A stretch of DNA of 64,000 bases from contig JAGGNK010007559.1 of NCBI GenBank assembly GCA_017590115.1, positions 5,930,641-5,994,640 of the forward strand. The letters run 5' to 3'. Shown here one piece after another: positions 47,001 to 60,260 of the stretch (within the stretch, counting starts at the first letter, position 1; every line of letters starts with the position of its first letter). The position numbers and the translations under genes were made by a program. The notes beneath the pieces were generated by a model. The model saw only the letters and a list, made by a program, of their open reading frames with translations, was not told the origin of the DNA and ran no database searches. This DNA comes from Montifringilla adamsi (Eukaryota; Chordata; Aves; Passeriformes; Passeridae).

Positions 47001-50000
47001 AAAGTTAAACTACCAGTCCTAACCCAACTTTACATGGTGTGTGTCTCCTGCAGAGCACCTCCCAGCACACCTCTGCTTTGAGGAACCCCTGTCTCATGTG
47101 GTAATTAACTCTCAAGGAGGTTTTACCCTTCCTACACCCAGGACAGACCATTTGTGACCTGCAGTGCGTTCTCACCTTACTAATTTATCTCCCAAACATT
47201 TTCCTACTGAAAAAAAGGCTCTCAAAGGTTTCAGCACATTCTGGTTCCCGTGCGAGGAAGGACAAGGCTTTTGCTGGTGCTGCAGGACAGCTTTGAGATG
47301 CAGCTTGGGAGAGCAGTGGCAGCCAAGAGGAGCAGAGCTGCACAGAAGACACGTCTGTGTTCCTTGGATGCTACGAATTTCTCTGAAAGCCAAGAAACCT
47401 GAAACTGCAGTGGCAACTCAGATTTCCTCCTGCAATGGAGTCGAGGCAGGCTAATTTTAGCCACCATGCACTATGCAAACAATCATACTGGAGCTGAGTT
47501 TATTTTGTGAGTGCTGACTGCCAAATTTGCTGCAGGGCATAGACTTTTCATATGGGTCTTAAAGAGGTTTGAAACTAGCTCTTCAGTCGGTGGTGCTGCA
47601 TTTCAGATGGAGGGGGTAGCTCCGGCTCAAAGGCATCCTGTGAGGAAAGCTAATTTCCAACAGCAAAGGTCTAGGTGACTAGTTTAGATGATATACTGAT
47701 TTTTTAGCTGTTGGGGGGGTTCTAAATCTATTTTTGATTCTGTATATAATTTTTCTTAATTCCTCTCATGAACTCACACCACAGGCCTGCAAGAGATGCT
47801 GGGGGTGCTGGTATCTGCACTACACCCAGGGTCTGCAGATAAAGGAAGCAGATCACTCCTGGGTTTGAGATTTATTCTCTAAATATTTGGCATATTCACA
47901 GAGTTCACCTATAAGTGGGATTGATCTGACTTCCTAGGAAAGAAGTAGTTCTTTAAAACATTGCTATTAGACTGTGATCATGGCACTCATTTGAAAGGCA
48001 GAGGCAGACATGGGGAACATAAAGAAGCAGCAAGGCAGGGTACCCTTCTAGGAAGCCCAGGTTTCCCAAGGGACAGTAAATTGTTACATTTCTTTTCAAT
48101 ATTAAAAAGATTTAGCATGCAGACTTTCATCTGATAACTTTCACAATGTCTCTATCACAAGTGATGCTATGGCTGAATTGTTCTTTGTGTTTAAATTAAA
48201 CAATTCTCCATTATTTCTTATCAACTTATCATGGAGACATTCAGGAATTTTCTGTTCTTTGCTTTGAGAATAACCACTTCCAGGTTTGAGATCTTACCAT
48301 AACCTTCAGGGCATTTATCTAGCCAAATGGGTCTGCAAGGACCTGAGTGCAGAAAGGCACTTGGAATCCTGAACTCAAAATTACCTGGGAGAGTAAAAGC
48401 AGGAGCTTGTTTTCAACTGTGAAACTATGAAACTTCTGTTTTCTGCAGCTGATCTTCAATCTAAGTGCTTTGGATGTAGGGCTCAAGTCCTAGTGAGTGG
48501 TCCAAGGAGAATTTTTCCTTGGAATTTGCTCTGAATTTAGGCTGGACTAAAAGGAAAAAAATGTGCATGGAAAAACCTAATTTAGATACAGAAGTTGTAT
48601 CCAATTGCATTTAGGACATGGGGGGCTACACTGAATTCCTCTGAATGCAAGGAGCTGCAGCATTGTGCATTTATTTCCTTTTAGGTGCTGATTTTGTAGG
48701 AGTCCAGCAATGCTCAAAGACACAACCAAGATTAAAATAAGTAACTGCAGGACTGTGTATACAACACATAGCAGCTCCCCAGGAAGGGTGGCATTGAGGA
48801 AAAATATCTTTTCCATCATAAAAGCCTGGAACAATCCAATTCCTTTGGGAGGGCTCAAGGAGCTGGTGGATGCTGAATGTCAGTGGCTCTGTACAGAGCC
48901 TGGGCAGCCACCACAGGAGGCTGAAGGCCGTGCAGAAGGAAATTATTCACCTGCCTATTTCACATTTTCCCAAAAATGTATCTTCCATGGTAGTGGAGTC
49001 AGATCAAAGACCAGGGAGAAATAAAGAGCCTGTGAGGAGATGAATGTGTGTCTGTGCTGCTGTTGCTCCACGGGGATGAGCAGACCTGCTTCCCTCCCAG
49101 CATGGCTACGCTCTATTTTTGTACATTTTCTGTGTCATTTTGTTGCCCCTCAGCTTCATATTAAATCTGACCTTTCTGCTACACTTGACTGGGGAAAGAT
49201 AATCACCTGCTTTACTTTCTTCAGGGTTACACATCACTGTGTGTGACAGGTAGATAATTTTACCAGGAAAATATGGTTGCACGTGAGACTAGGCAGGAAA
49301 AAATATCTGGGAGTAGGTCAGGATCCACTTGAAGATCTGCCAGACCTGCCTGAGTGCAAATACATTTTTCAAGCTGGATGTTTAACTCCCACTGCTTCCC
49401 GTGAAAACTCAACAATTGTAGAAAATCCTCTTTTGCTTTGAACAGTGGAGAGAGACTCCAGTCCCCACTTGCATAGCCCTGAGCGAGCATGGGAGAAGAG
49501 GGCTCTGTGATTGACGACGTTGCAAAGAGTTGGGAAGTTAGGAAGGAAGAAAAGGAATATTTTAGGTCTCGTGCAGTGGCTAGAGATAGATCTAAATACA
49601 TCATTGTGCAGCTCATGGTCTGGAACTGAGGCTGTGACTTGCACAAAATAAACATCACCCTAAAGTAGCTAAACACCTAAGTGCATCCTCGAGCATCAGG
49701 GGAATATTCCCTGGGGATAACAATAACCTCATGCTAACAGCTCTGTTAGAGAATTCTCATACAATTTCAGAGATCTCTTCTAATTAATGCAACTATGAAA
49801 TACATTCATCCAGTGTACATTTGATTTGCTGTATACTGAAGATGTTACTTGCTGAAACACAGTGACAATTCTGAAATGACGGCAAAGCTAATTCAGCAGG
49901 AAAGGTGAAGGGTCACGGTGTGGCTGCTGTTTGTGTCAAGCAATGCACATCTTTGTGAAGCAGTGTCCATTATACACATCTAGGAGCAGAGTAGATCTGC

Positions 50001-50772
50001 TGACCTGATCTGCACTGGGATCCAAGTTGCTACAACTGCTTATTCTTACTGATCTTTATAGTATCTTGATCTAGTGCTATCAGAGTGTCTGGATATTCGG
50101 GTTATCACCTCTAACAAGCGGCAGATGGGACAGGGTCAACTGCAGCAAATGCAAGAGCAGGGCTTGCACAAAGGGAGGTTTGAAAGCCCTTAACTAAGGT
50201 GAAGTAAATACCTTGATGTCACAGCTTGTTCCACTGGCTTTTCTCATGTAGAAGCTCTACTTAATGCAGAAATAATTCTGCAAGCCAAGTCGATACAGAA
50301 GCATCATCCAACAAAAACAAAGGCAGTTTAGCTAAAGTTGGTCTGAAAATATTCATTAATTAGGCTGAGGTAAATTTACGTATATGTGGGCTTGTTAACA
50401 CTCTTCCTACCTAAATGGGACTAATTATTTCTGTAATTATTATGTAATTGTGTAGCCTTGGGATCATTGATTACAGATGCACTCCTTGTTTCACTGTTTT
50501 ACCTGAATCCAAGCAGAAGAGAGCAATGCTCCTCTGGGATGTGCTGCTACTCCTTTTGGCTGCAGCCTTGACCTTATAAAAGAGGAACAGAAAACAGTGA
50601 GTAAGCTAAGCTATTTATAGCTGAACTAATTTTCTCTTCACTCAATTAATGGCAATGGAAGAAGCTTTCAATACCTTTTAACAGTGTTTGTTGGCTGCAA
50701 TACAAACCTCTGCTAGGGTGACGTTATGATGCTTGTATCCCCAGTTGTCTGTTCTGTTTATGCTGAATATTA
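41054..50772. other. Intergenic region, no gene recognised
   Basis: 9.7 kb of unique-looking DNA with short random open frames only. It holds a possible conserved noncoding stretch at 43730-44000, another at 50330-50500, and small T runs near 44095 and 46387. Confidence 0.65.
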
Positions 50773-51372
50773 TGTCCTGTGCCTTCAAGACTGGCTCTGA
50801 AAAGCAAAGTTTTGGTTTTGTTATCAGCCTGCTCACTCCCCCACGGATGGTGGGACACAGAGAGGGGGCAGTACTTAGGGCTGTTTTGGCTTTTTGCTCT
50901 TGATTTTTTCTCTTGCTTTTGCTTTGCTCTTGCTCCAGCTTTGCTCTTGCTTTTGCTTCTGCTTTTTAGTTAGTTTAGCTAGGCAGTCTGAATTTTTCCT
51001 GGACTGCTTTTCTTTCCCTCTCTTGCAACCACCCAAGCCTGCTCTGGACTGGGAGCTGGGAAACATGGAGAGTTTGCACCTTGTGGCAGCTGGTCCCAGC
51101 GCCGGAGGGACCGATAACAGAGCGACCGCCCCCAGGAGAGACTTTCTGAATTTGTCATCCTTTTCAAAGCGGTGAAAGTGTGTTGTCATCCGGTTTTGTT
51201 AATTTTGTATGCTGGGGGGGGGGGTGTTTTGCCTGTTAAATAAACAGGTTTTTTCATTTCTCTCTGAGGAATCCTTCCCAAACCGGTAGGGGGGAGAGGG
51301 GCCGTGTGGGTTTGCTTTCTGGAGGGGCCCCCTTTGGAGGTTTGCTTCCAAATTTGCCCTAAACCAGGACAA
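50773..51372 (+). mobile_element. Solo LTR of an endogenous retrovirus (about 600 bases)
   Basis: Starts TGTCCTG and ends CAGGACA, a perfect 7-base terminal inverted repeat. A pyrimidine-rich tract of degenerate ttgctcttgc-like units lies at 50884-50965. A polyadenylation signal AATAAA is at 51239-51244, followed by a U5-like tail with accggtaggggggagagggg. It resembles songbird ERV LTRs. No internal retroviral sequence flanks it. The flanking pentamers (tatta and aaacc) do not match, so no target duplication is visible. Confidence 0.72.
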
Positions 51373-52199
51373 AACCTTTTCTGAATGTCTTAAGATGCAG
51401 GACTTTGAAACACAGGAACAGGGAGCACGAGGTGTGTTGTGTTTCTGGCTGACATGACTAGCACTGAGGAGCTGAAAGGGAGGTGCTGCTGTGAAAGAAA
51501 AAACCCAGTTTGGAGGGAAGGCGGCAGACAGCAAACCTGTACAAACCCCTGTGTAAAAATCTACAGGTAAAAGCTCAAATGGCTTCTCATAAGGTGCTTG
51601 GTGGACACCATGGAGTTTGAAATACAAAACTTTACTATTCCCAAATGGGGAAACTGAGGCAGAGTGCTTAACTTCGCAAAAGTTGCAAAGCAAGTTAATG
51701 GCCAGGGAGTGACAATCTCAGCCCATGGTCTCTGAATCCATTCAGAGAAGATGGACTCCTCTTCCTGCCACTGTGCTCGTCTCATGCACAAATTCTGTAA
51801 GGGGTGAACTGCTGGGCTGTAAATAAACTGGGAAAGGTGGAGGGGACAGAGGGGGATGTCTTGGCTGAATTGTTTTCTTGCCCGTTACTGAAGTTTTCAG
51901 CAATAAAAACCTCCCCCTGAGCACTGTGATGTGTTTTCTCGGTCTCTGAGGAAGTTGTTAATAAAAGCTGTTGCTGCTGTCTGTTTTTTGAGCTGGACAA
52001 GATAGACTTTTTCTTGGTTTAAGTTTTTGAATTAAAAAAATACATAGAGTGAGTGAGAGTTCATTATATTTAACCAAGACAGAATTTGAAATCCTAAGTT
52101 TTTGTGAGTTATTTCTGGTAGAAAAGCACCGTTGAAGCTCAGGTCCTCTGTGGGAAATGGAAAACAGAAACTTCAACAGACACGGGAGGGTTGAATTTA

Positions 52200-52660
52200 C
52201 AGCCTTGGAAGAAGCTCAGATTGATATAAAAATGCAATACACAGACATTAAGCAGAAAAATCATAAACTTATATTTCTATAGTTGTAAATAAGAATATGC
52301 CTTAAGTAAGTAAGAAATGGTATTAGATGAGATGGTGAAGGGTTTATAATGTAGTAATGTAATTGTACAAATGAAGCTAAAAGTTTAGAAGTTATAACAG
52401 AAGCATACAGGTGTACACACGACAGCAGCCCGTTAGATAAAAGCATCTGCAGTGCAGCAAAACTAAGTAAAGGGGATAGGCTAGAAAAGCAAAATAAATT
52501 TTTGGCAACTCTCTATTGGATTAGAAAGTCATATATTGCCTTGTAATGAAGAACTTGTGACCTTTGAGCTATGGCCGACTGCTTGCTCTCATAGATCTCA
52601 CGGCCTCTGAGACTGACGTTTATCTGAGCAATAAATCGTTCTTAACCCGATGACAGTCCC
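52200..52660 (+). mobile_element. Second, unrelated solo LTR
   Basis: A long AT-rich U3-like part, then ggcaactctctattggatta, tcatatattgccttgtaatg and cttgtgacctttgagctatg. It then runs through tctcacggcctctgagactg to AATAAA at 52630-52635 and cgttcttaaccc. The arrangement is that of a beta-retrovirus-type (ERVK) avian LTR. Ends are uncertain and no gag/pol/env is nearby. Confidence 0.62.
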
Positions 52661-55040
52661 ATCCCTTCATTAAAAGCAGTGATAATAATAGTCCTCCTCC
52701 CCCTCCAAGGTTTATAAAATAGCTTTCCTTCCTTGCTCTTCTCCACACTCTGGGTGTTCCACAGCCTGTCCATGACCACAAAACTTCTGTCAGATGATTT
52801 GCTGTGTACTCCAAGGCTTGCTTCACTGTGGCAAGAGAGAAGGAAAAATATCCACTCTCTCCTCCTTTTACAGCTTTGGTTGGGTCCCTGAAAACTCTGC
52901 ACTTCTCAGATTGCTTTTGGTGACCTTTAAGGCTCTCAGAAAGCAGGTGCTGTTTGTGAAGCCTTTCTGTGACTGTCGCTTTGTTTCCCTTTGATTCAAC
53001 TTTTTTAACTCCCATGTCGGGGGGTTGCAGGTACAGTGCAATACTCATGAGAGGCTGATTTATGCAGACACAAGGATTGTGCAGCAGGATTACAGGCTAC
53101 AGTATGTTACATGCAGCTTTAATTTCTTTTTATGACCAAAGGATACAGCCAGAATTTCTCAAATACGGAATTTACGAGAGCCTCATTCATGCAGGCTTTA
53201 AAGGGCCCCTGCCTCTGTGCCCTGCTCAGATGGGGAGATGGGGTGAGCAGTCTGTGCAGCCTCTGCCAGTGAACAAAACTACCTAAAAACACACCCAGAG
53301 CAGTCAACTGGGCGCTGAAATGGCCCCTGCACGGTGAGCCCAGGCACTTCTGAAGGATCTGTGCAGTCCCAGCCTTTCTCTGAGCCACAGAAACATGAAT
53401 TCTGTGAAATATTTGAGTCAAAAATCTTCCAAGAAGATTTTTGAACAGAAGGCATCTTCAGTGCAGTGCAGTGCCAGCGGTTGACTTCAGGGCTTTTAAA
53501 ACCTATGACAATGCAAACCAAGTAGCAGAAGGTATCTGTGCTAAGTACAGACATTTGATCCTCTCAGCCTCCTGTCCTGTGCACCTGTAGACACTGTTTG
53601 CTCCTCTTCTGGCTTAATTTTGCACTTTGTATCTTACCTGCAAGCCCTTTCTTCTGAGAAGAAGCCTCTCTGCTCACACAAGGAGCAGTGTTTGTGTGTG
53701 TCCAGTAGCTCACCAGGCATGGTTACTCACATGGAATTTGCATTGGAGATTATCAAACAGCTTGGCACAAAAATTTAAGATATTAAATGCAATAACATGG
53801 CCTGGGAACAGAAGGTGGATGTCTGATGTGGTGAATTACCCAGCCCTCCCTTGCTTGGAGTGTTACACATCACATTACATGTACTTGCATGCCACAGGGC
53901 TATTTTGGGGAGAGATGATTCTTCGGAAAGTCACAAAAAATTCTGTAGTGGAACTGGAATCCTTGGTGTGTTCAGAGACCTGTCAGCAGGTTCCTGATGG
54001 GAGATGCCCCTGGCAGCCTGTGACTGTCTCCAGCTCCAGAGTCCCTGGGGGAAGATAAAGGCGACCTGTTCCAGCCTTCATAAGCACAGTGGAGTAATTT
54101 CCAAGTCTGGTGTCTCACAACCAGGCTCTTTCTTTTCGTGGTGCTCCAGAATGGTCAGTGGGTGGTGCTGGCAGCGAGCCCCTGATCCTCTTCTTATGGA
54201 TGTTGCAACCACCTCTGAGCCCAGCCTGGACAAGTGGAAAAAGGCTTACCCACCTTCAGCTTCTATTTCTGCAGAAGGGGAGCTTTTCTTTCCATCTTCC
54301 CTGTCTGCCATGCCATCCAGGAAAACAAAAAGGCACTGCTAACATCTGCTCTTTTCTCCTCCTACGCTCAGGCTCTTTCTCGGCTCCCTATTAAACCCCT
54401 TCCCACGCAGCAGCGTAGGCAGCTCCTTCGTGTACATCTTGGAGTACACATTTTTTTTTCCCCCCGTCCCTTGGGAGCAACATGTGCAAGAAGTGACTGG
54501 TGAGGGTTTATTTTTGTTCTTTGCTAAGACTTTTTGCTTAGTGGGCTCCTCATTCTCCAAGTGCAGCTCCTCCCCCAGCTCCTGTACTCCGTGGGGCCGA
54601 CATGGATGCTCCTGGAGACACTGTGTGGGGGTGGGAAGGGATGCAGCAATGGATGGAGAACATTCCCATTGCTAAGCTGTGCTCAGGTGCATTTACTTCT
54701 TCCTTAACTTCCACCAAAAGGGGTTACTAAGGGAACAAGGAGACAAATTTCTGGGAAAAACACAGACATTCCTAATGAGCAACAAGCCCTACACACATCT
54801 TTCAGCTCGGATGTTTGGGGTCTGTTCTTTGGTCTCCTGTAATTGAAAAGTGAATGATTCTTGAACCTGCCTTCACTCTTTTGTCCCCGCCTTGTTCCTG
54901 GGGCAGTTGCAGGGTGCTGAGCCTCCACAATGAAACACATAAGCTCTGAGTCACTTCTGCTTCTGGCAAGGGGAATGGGAGAATCCATCTGGGCTCGTTC
55001 CATCCTGGAAAACTTGCCATGTTTTGCAATTTGCACTTGG

Positions 55041-55098
55041 TTTTGTTTTCTTTCTTTTTCTTTTCTTTTTTTTTTTTTTTTTTTTCTTTTTCTCCTCC
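55041..55098. repeat. Pyrimidine (T/C) tract
   Basis: Nearly pure T with scattered C and one G, including a T run longer than 20 bases. This makes the open frames that cross it meaningless. Confidence 0.9.
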
Positions 55099-57860
55099 AA
55101 TCAGAGCAGCTGGCTTCTCCTGAAGCTGACATGGCTTTTTGTTGCAACAGGAAAAAACCCCACCAAAATAAATTTTGCTGGAAAGTTTAATCCAAGAGAT
55201 TCAAAGCTGAACAAAGGTGCTGCTGTGCAGGAAGCTCTGCAGAAGATGCTCAGCTGTTTCCCACAGCCTCATTCAAGCCCCAGTCATTGTCAATTATCAA
55301 TTTATATGTACCTTGCATTGTTCCTGAAATTTTAAGGAGTAAAAAGTTCTGTTGAAAAGAAATTGTCTGAAGGGTACAAACTAAAGGCAGGGGCACTGGG
55401 AGAGGTTGGACTCACTGTTCTGGTCTGCTCCTGCACAGCTCAGGGGATGTGAGGCCAGGTTTGTGGTGCTGGGCCTTGGACTGTGCAGGCAGGACTGGAG
55501 AGCAGAAACTAGCAACTCCCCCAAGACTTGCCAGTTAAAGGAAACGAGTGATTTACTGTAGCAGAAACAGCAATTATCCTTGGAAATGAAACAAGATTAA
55601 TTGCATCACAAACTGCAATCTCAAGAGCACCTACTTCATAACATCAGAACAGAAAGAGTTTTAGATCTAGTATTACTCTAGAAGGGGGAGAATACATTTT
55701 TCAAGTCAGGTAATCAGATCCAAACAGTGAAAACAATTCAGAAAATGCTGTAATAGGAACATGAATAGGAACAACATCATTAAAAAGGAACATTTCAAAA
55801 GGATTTATAATCCCCAAATGAAGTTCTCCAGTACAGAAACAAAGAAGAATAATTATTTGTTTTAAAATTTTAATTGTGTTTCCTGCATAGTGTGTTTAGT
55901 CTGGGGGGGGGTGTGACACAATTGGGTATTTTCCCACCATTCAGAAAGTATAGCTCAAGTTATCACAAGGAACTTGCTCATTAAAAAAAAAAAAGATCTA
56001 AGCTTGCAAACATGATGGGTTTTGCAGTGTGGCTAACTTGGTGGCTTCCAGAGTGTTTAACTCAAACAATGGGAAAGTTCAAAGAGAATGGTTCAGTTTA
56101 TCTTACTATATATTTTTTCCTGTGAACACAGAAAATTACAAGTGACAGTTTTTGATAGATTTACAATGCCCTTAGATTGCACTGAGGCCTTACTGAATAC
56201 ATACTTGTTTTAGGCTTTGCTATCAAGAAACTTAAAATGCCAGTTCATTGGAAATTAATTTCAGAAGAAAGGAAGGGGAGAGTTTGTTGTTCTTCCATCT
56301 TAGCTATTCTTGCTACCCCCTGTGTGCAAATGGCAGTGGGCATGGGGAGAGAGTGGAGAGCCTTCTAGCAGCATATTGATTTTGCAGCAGGGAAGGGCAG
56401 CGTGGAGTTTGTTTTATCTGCATGGGAGGGTGTTTTATCTGTTTTATTTGTTTTATCTACATTGTAACCAGTGAGAAATATCTCTTGTCCAGCTCTGATG
56501 GTTTGTAGTGATAGAAAAGGTGTGTAGGAAGGAGATTAGCTTCTCCTAGAGGGATCAGTGGTTTTCCTATGGGAAATGACAGATTTTCCTCAGGCACTGA
56601 AGTGCTGCTCCATCCAACCAGATCCACAGGGCTTATTCAGAGCTGAAATCCATTAAAAGTCCCCAGGGAAGCTGCAGCTTTTCGTACTCTTGAGAGGAAT
56701 AAACTACTTTACACAACTGTATTTACCCCAGGGGTTGCACTACTTTAGGGCTCCGTTTCAAACAGAGAATTCCCAAGGCAGGTCCCTGGGGATGTGATGA
56801 GGTTACTGCTCCTATGAAATGCAGAGGTGCCCATGGCACACTGACAGCTGAGTTCTTCCTCACTGTGGTTTTGGGACAGTGTTGGTACCAAGGACAAAAG
56901 GGAAAACAAAGGAAGCTTTTTGATCTGAAGTGTCATAGCTTGTTTCAGTATCCCATGTAAGGACTTTTGAAAGCATTTTTAAAATACCTGAAATGCAGTG
57001 GCACACTACTTCCAGCAGTCACAGTCTGACCTGGGATATCACTATTTTGCACTTTTTAATAATGATGCAAAATCCCTAAAGTGAGGGTTACACTGAATAA
57101 TGGTTTGGATTCAATTATTTTGTCTGGGTTTTTTTTGTAATATTATTAATATTATGGTGCTGTTTTAAAACCAGAACAGTTGAGCCAGCAAGCGTGGTCA
57201 CAGCTTTCAATTTAGTAGATCTTTCATTATCTGCCTGGGGAGGGGAAAAAAAGGGAAAATACTTTACTAAATATTGCTGCCTGATACCTGATCCCTGTAC
57301 AGGTATCACTGAGCTGAGCTTGCTCTGCTTTGGCACCAGCACAAACCCCTCTGAACTGCCAGATCACATGGGTTCACAGGGTGCTCACGAAGAGCAAATG
57401 ATGGAAATATTTTTGGGATGAGCTGGGATTCCCTCTGAGATCCCAAACAGCACAGGCAGTGTCACTATTTAAAACAAATTTGACATTGCAGAGCACAAAC
57501 CCATTCAGGCCCCCTGTCTGTTCCTTATCCAGCTGCAGCTCAGCGCTATCAGGATCAAAGGTTTTGTCAATTATTAGGAAGTTCAGAGCCCCACAAAGAT
57601 GGATTTGAGTTTAAAATCCCTCTGGAGTTTACCCAGATCCATTTGGTGCTTCTTGTACAGCAAAACCACAGCACACCTTCAGCCCTATACTGATGGCAAC
57701 AAAGAATTGCAAAATTCCTGGTTTTGAAACCTACTTCTCCAAATAAATAGGGAGTGACCCAGGCTTCATCCAAATGCTCCGGTTTCTGAAAAAGACCCAG
57801 CCCTAAAACTGGCTGTGAGCAAACAGACTCTGAAAATTTGGCGTGCTTAGAGCATTTCAT

Positions 57861-57909
57861 TAAAAAAGAAAAAATTAAATAAAAAAAACTGGCATTAAAA
57901 AAAAAAAAA
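57861..57909. repeat. A-rich low-complexity tract
   Basis: Several A runs (up to 13) broken by single bases. Confidence 0.85.
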
Positions 57910-57954
57910 GTTTGCATGAAGGAAGAGAATGTCTGCCCTAACTTTAAAAACATA

Positions 57955-57980
57955 TTATTTATTTATTTATTCATTCATTT
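57955..57980. repeat. (ATTT)n / (ATTC)n tetranucleotide repeat
   Basis: Four ATTT-type units run into two ATTC units. Confidence 0.85.
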
Positions 57981-60083
57981 AAATTAAAAAAAACATCCTT
58001 GGGCATTGTCAACGCTGAAAGAAGCATTTTAAAACCAAAGCAAACCTCTTAAGCCTTCAAGAATTGCTGACAGGGAGAAAACATTGGCATATGCTCTTCC
58101 CCCAGTCTTTATTGTGAGAGTTTAACTTCAGTCCCCCCGAAGGATGTGTGGATACCCACCTTGCCCAGCTGACTCCATCCCCGCTCCTGGATCAGCCCTG
58201 TGTTACACACTTGATCCTGGTGTGCCTGACAATCTGGGTCTGGAGGTATAAACCCATAACTCCATCAACTTCTCAAGGCCATTTTTTGGCTATTTCACTT
58301 CTCCAGGTACTCAGAAGGTTGTTACCAGCACATTTATTATTTATTTTGATGCTGAAGGGCTGTTGGCTGGTGGGTTTACCAGAGACCTGATGTTTAAACC
58401 CATGTCCTGCAGAGAAAGAGCCACTGAAGCATGGGTCTATCATCCCAAAATAAGCAGGGTTGCCTTCATCCAGCACATTTCTCAAAAGGTTTTCCATGAG
58501 ACACCACTGAGACTTCAAAACGAGGTTTTTCCTGCAGTGGGAAATGCCAAAATGCACTGAAGCATTTGCTCTGCTGCTCATAGAGACAGCCAGTCCCAGC
58601 AGGACGGGATCACGATCACAGAGCGTGTTGGGCAGTGGCAGCACAGGGCTCCCTCTCACGTGCCTTCTGCCACACCTCGTGCTGCTGGCAATTTTAATGG
58701 TGGGAATGCTGGCATCAAGCAAATCCTAAAAATTTGCATTCCCCCAAGCACCGGTGCAAAAAACCCCTGCAGAAAACAGATTATGCTACTCCAGCAGTGG
58801 GGCAGCAGGGCACTGTGAGCTTCAGCAATATCAGTGGTGACTCTGATTTTATTTAAATCCTTTAAATATTGATACCAAATCACTCATGAAGGAATTATTT
58901 GCCATTCTTTTTCACTGCTGATAAAATTTCAAAATCAAACTTTGAGAAAAACACTTGGTTGTAGACACTTTCTGGCAAGGAAAAAAGCCCAGATCAGATG
59001 TGCAAACACCTGAGGTTTATTTGGGCCACTAGAGTTAATACAAAATGCAACTCCCCTAAAGAAATGACATTTTATTTTTGAGTCATTGAGGAATGCTGCA
59101 CAAACCATAAATGACAAGAAGGCTCTGTGTGTGTGTCTGTGTTCAGGAAGGTATCTGGCAGGAGGGGCTGGCATTTGGGATGCCCTGGGTGCATATTCTG
59201 GGTGAGTTTGGCCCAAAGCTCTATGGCCAGGTCAGTAGCTTTAAGCTGGGACCAAGGCAGGAACAGCCACGTTTCCTCCTGTTTCATGTCACTGAGTTTA
59301 TGTACCCAAGGTCCAAATCATCCCAAATTGACTTGAAACACTGCCAATCTGGCCTAAGACTTGCAAGTCTAAGTATAACCAGGAAATCTCCTCTTTATGA
59401 AAGTCTGGGGAGGGGGAGAGGACAGCATCTCTGTGTCATATGAGCTTCAACAATTCTATCTGCAGTGAGTTTTGCATTCAAAAGGCACGCTTAAAAACAG
59501 GTAAAGGTTTGCAAAGCACAGCTACATTTAATTTCTACCTAAATTTCTACCTACATTCAGTTTCTACCCAAATTTTTCTGGTTTGTATTAAGACATCTGA
59601 GAATGTGCAAACCCCTTTATCAAACCTTTTCCATTAAACCCCTTCTTTTTCCATGAAAAATCTCCTGGCAAACCACCCCCAAAGGTTTGCCTGACACCAA
59701 ATCCAGTTGAGCTGTGGTCATCTGGGGATGACTGTGCCACGTTGTCATTGGTGGGGGGCTGGTTCCCTATGTAGGGGACATCACCATCACCCCAAGATGG
59801 GATGGAAGCCCAAAACACAATTCAGGTCCCTGCAGCTGAAGCATCTCTCATCTATGTGCAAATGATGAACTGACACAAGGCAAAGTTTCTTTTTTTAAAG
59901 CCCAGTCCTGGTTTGTGCAGTTTAATGATTTCCTCAGATATCTTTTTAGTTATTTATTTCCACTCTCTAAAGGCTCTTGCCTCTTTAACATTTTTAATTT
60001 ATCTTTTCTGAGCGTGTTACCAAATTAAATGTTGCTGAAAGCAGCCTTGCTTTAGAGGATGGGGGTTTGCAGAGCACTTGGGC

Positions 60084-60260
60084 CTGATTCAGCAAAAGCA
60101 CTTGATTATCTTCAGTTTAATTTTACAAAATAGTTAAGCACATGCCTACAGCAAGGTATGTCCTTAAGTCCACCTCTGCTCAGCAAAGCGTTTAAACATG
60201 TGCTTTGCTTTAACCAGAGACAAGGGAATTTGAGCATATGCTTAAATATTCCTCAAACCT
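60084..60260. mobile_element. Possible ancient hAT-type MITE remnant
   Basis: Contains gggcctgattcagcaaaagc, then ctcagcaaagcgtttaaaca followed by tgtgctttgctttaa, and gagcatatgcttaaa. These echo the GATTCAGCAAAGCACTTAAGCACATGC core of an old non-autonomous repeat common in archosaur and turtle genomes. Strongly decayed, and recalled from memory only. Confidence 0.35.
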
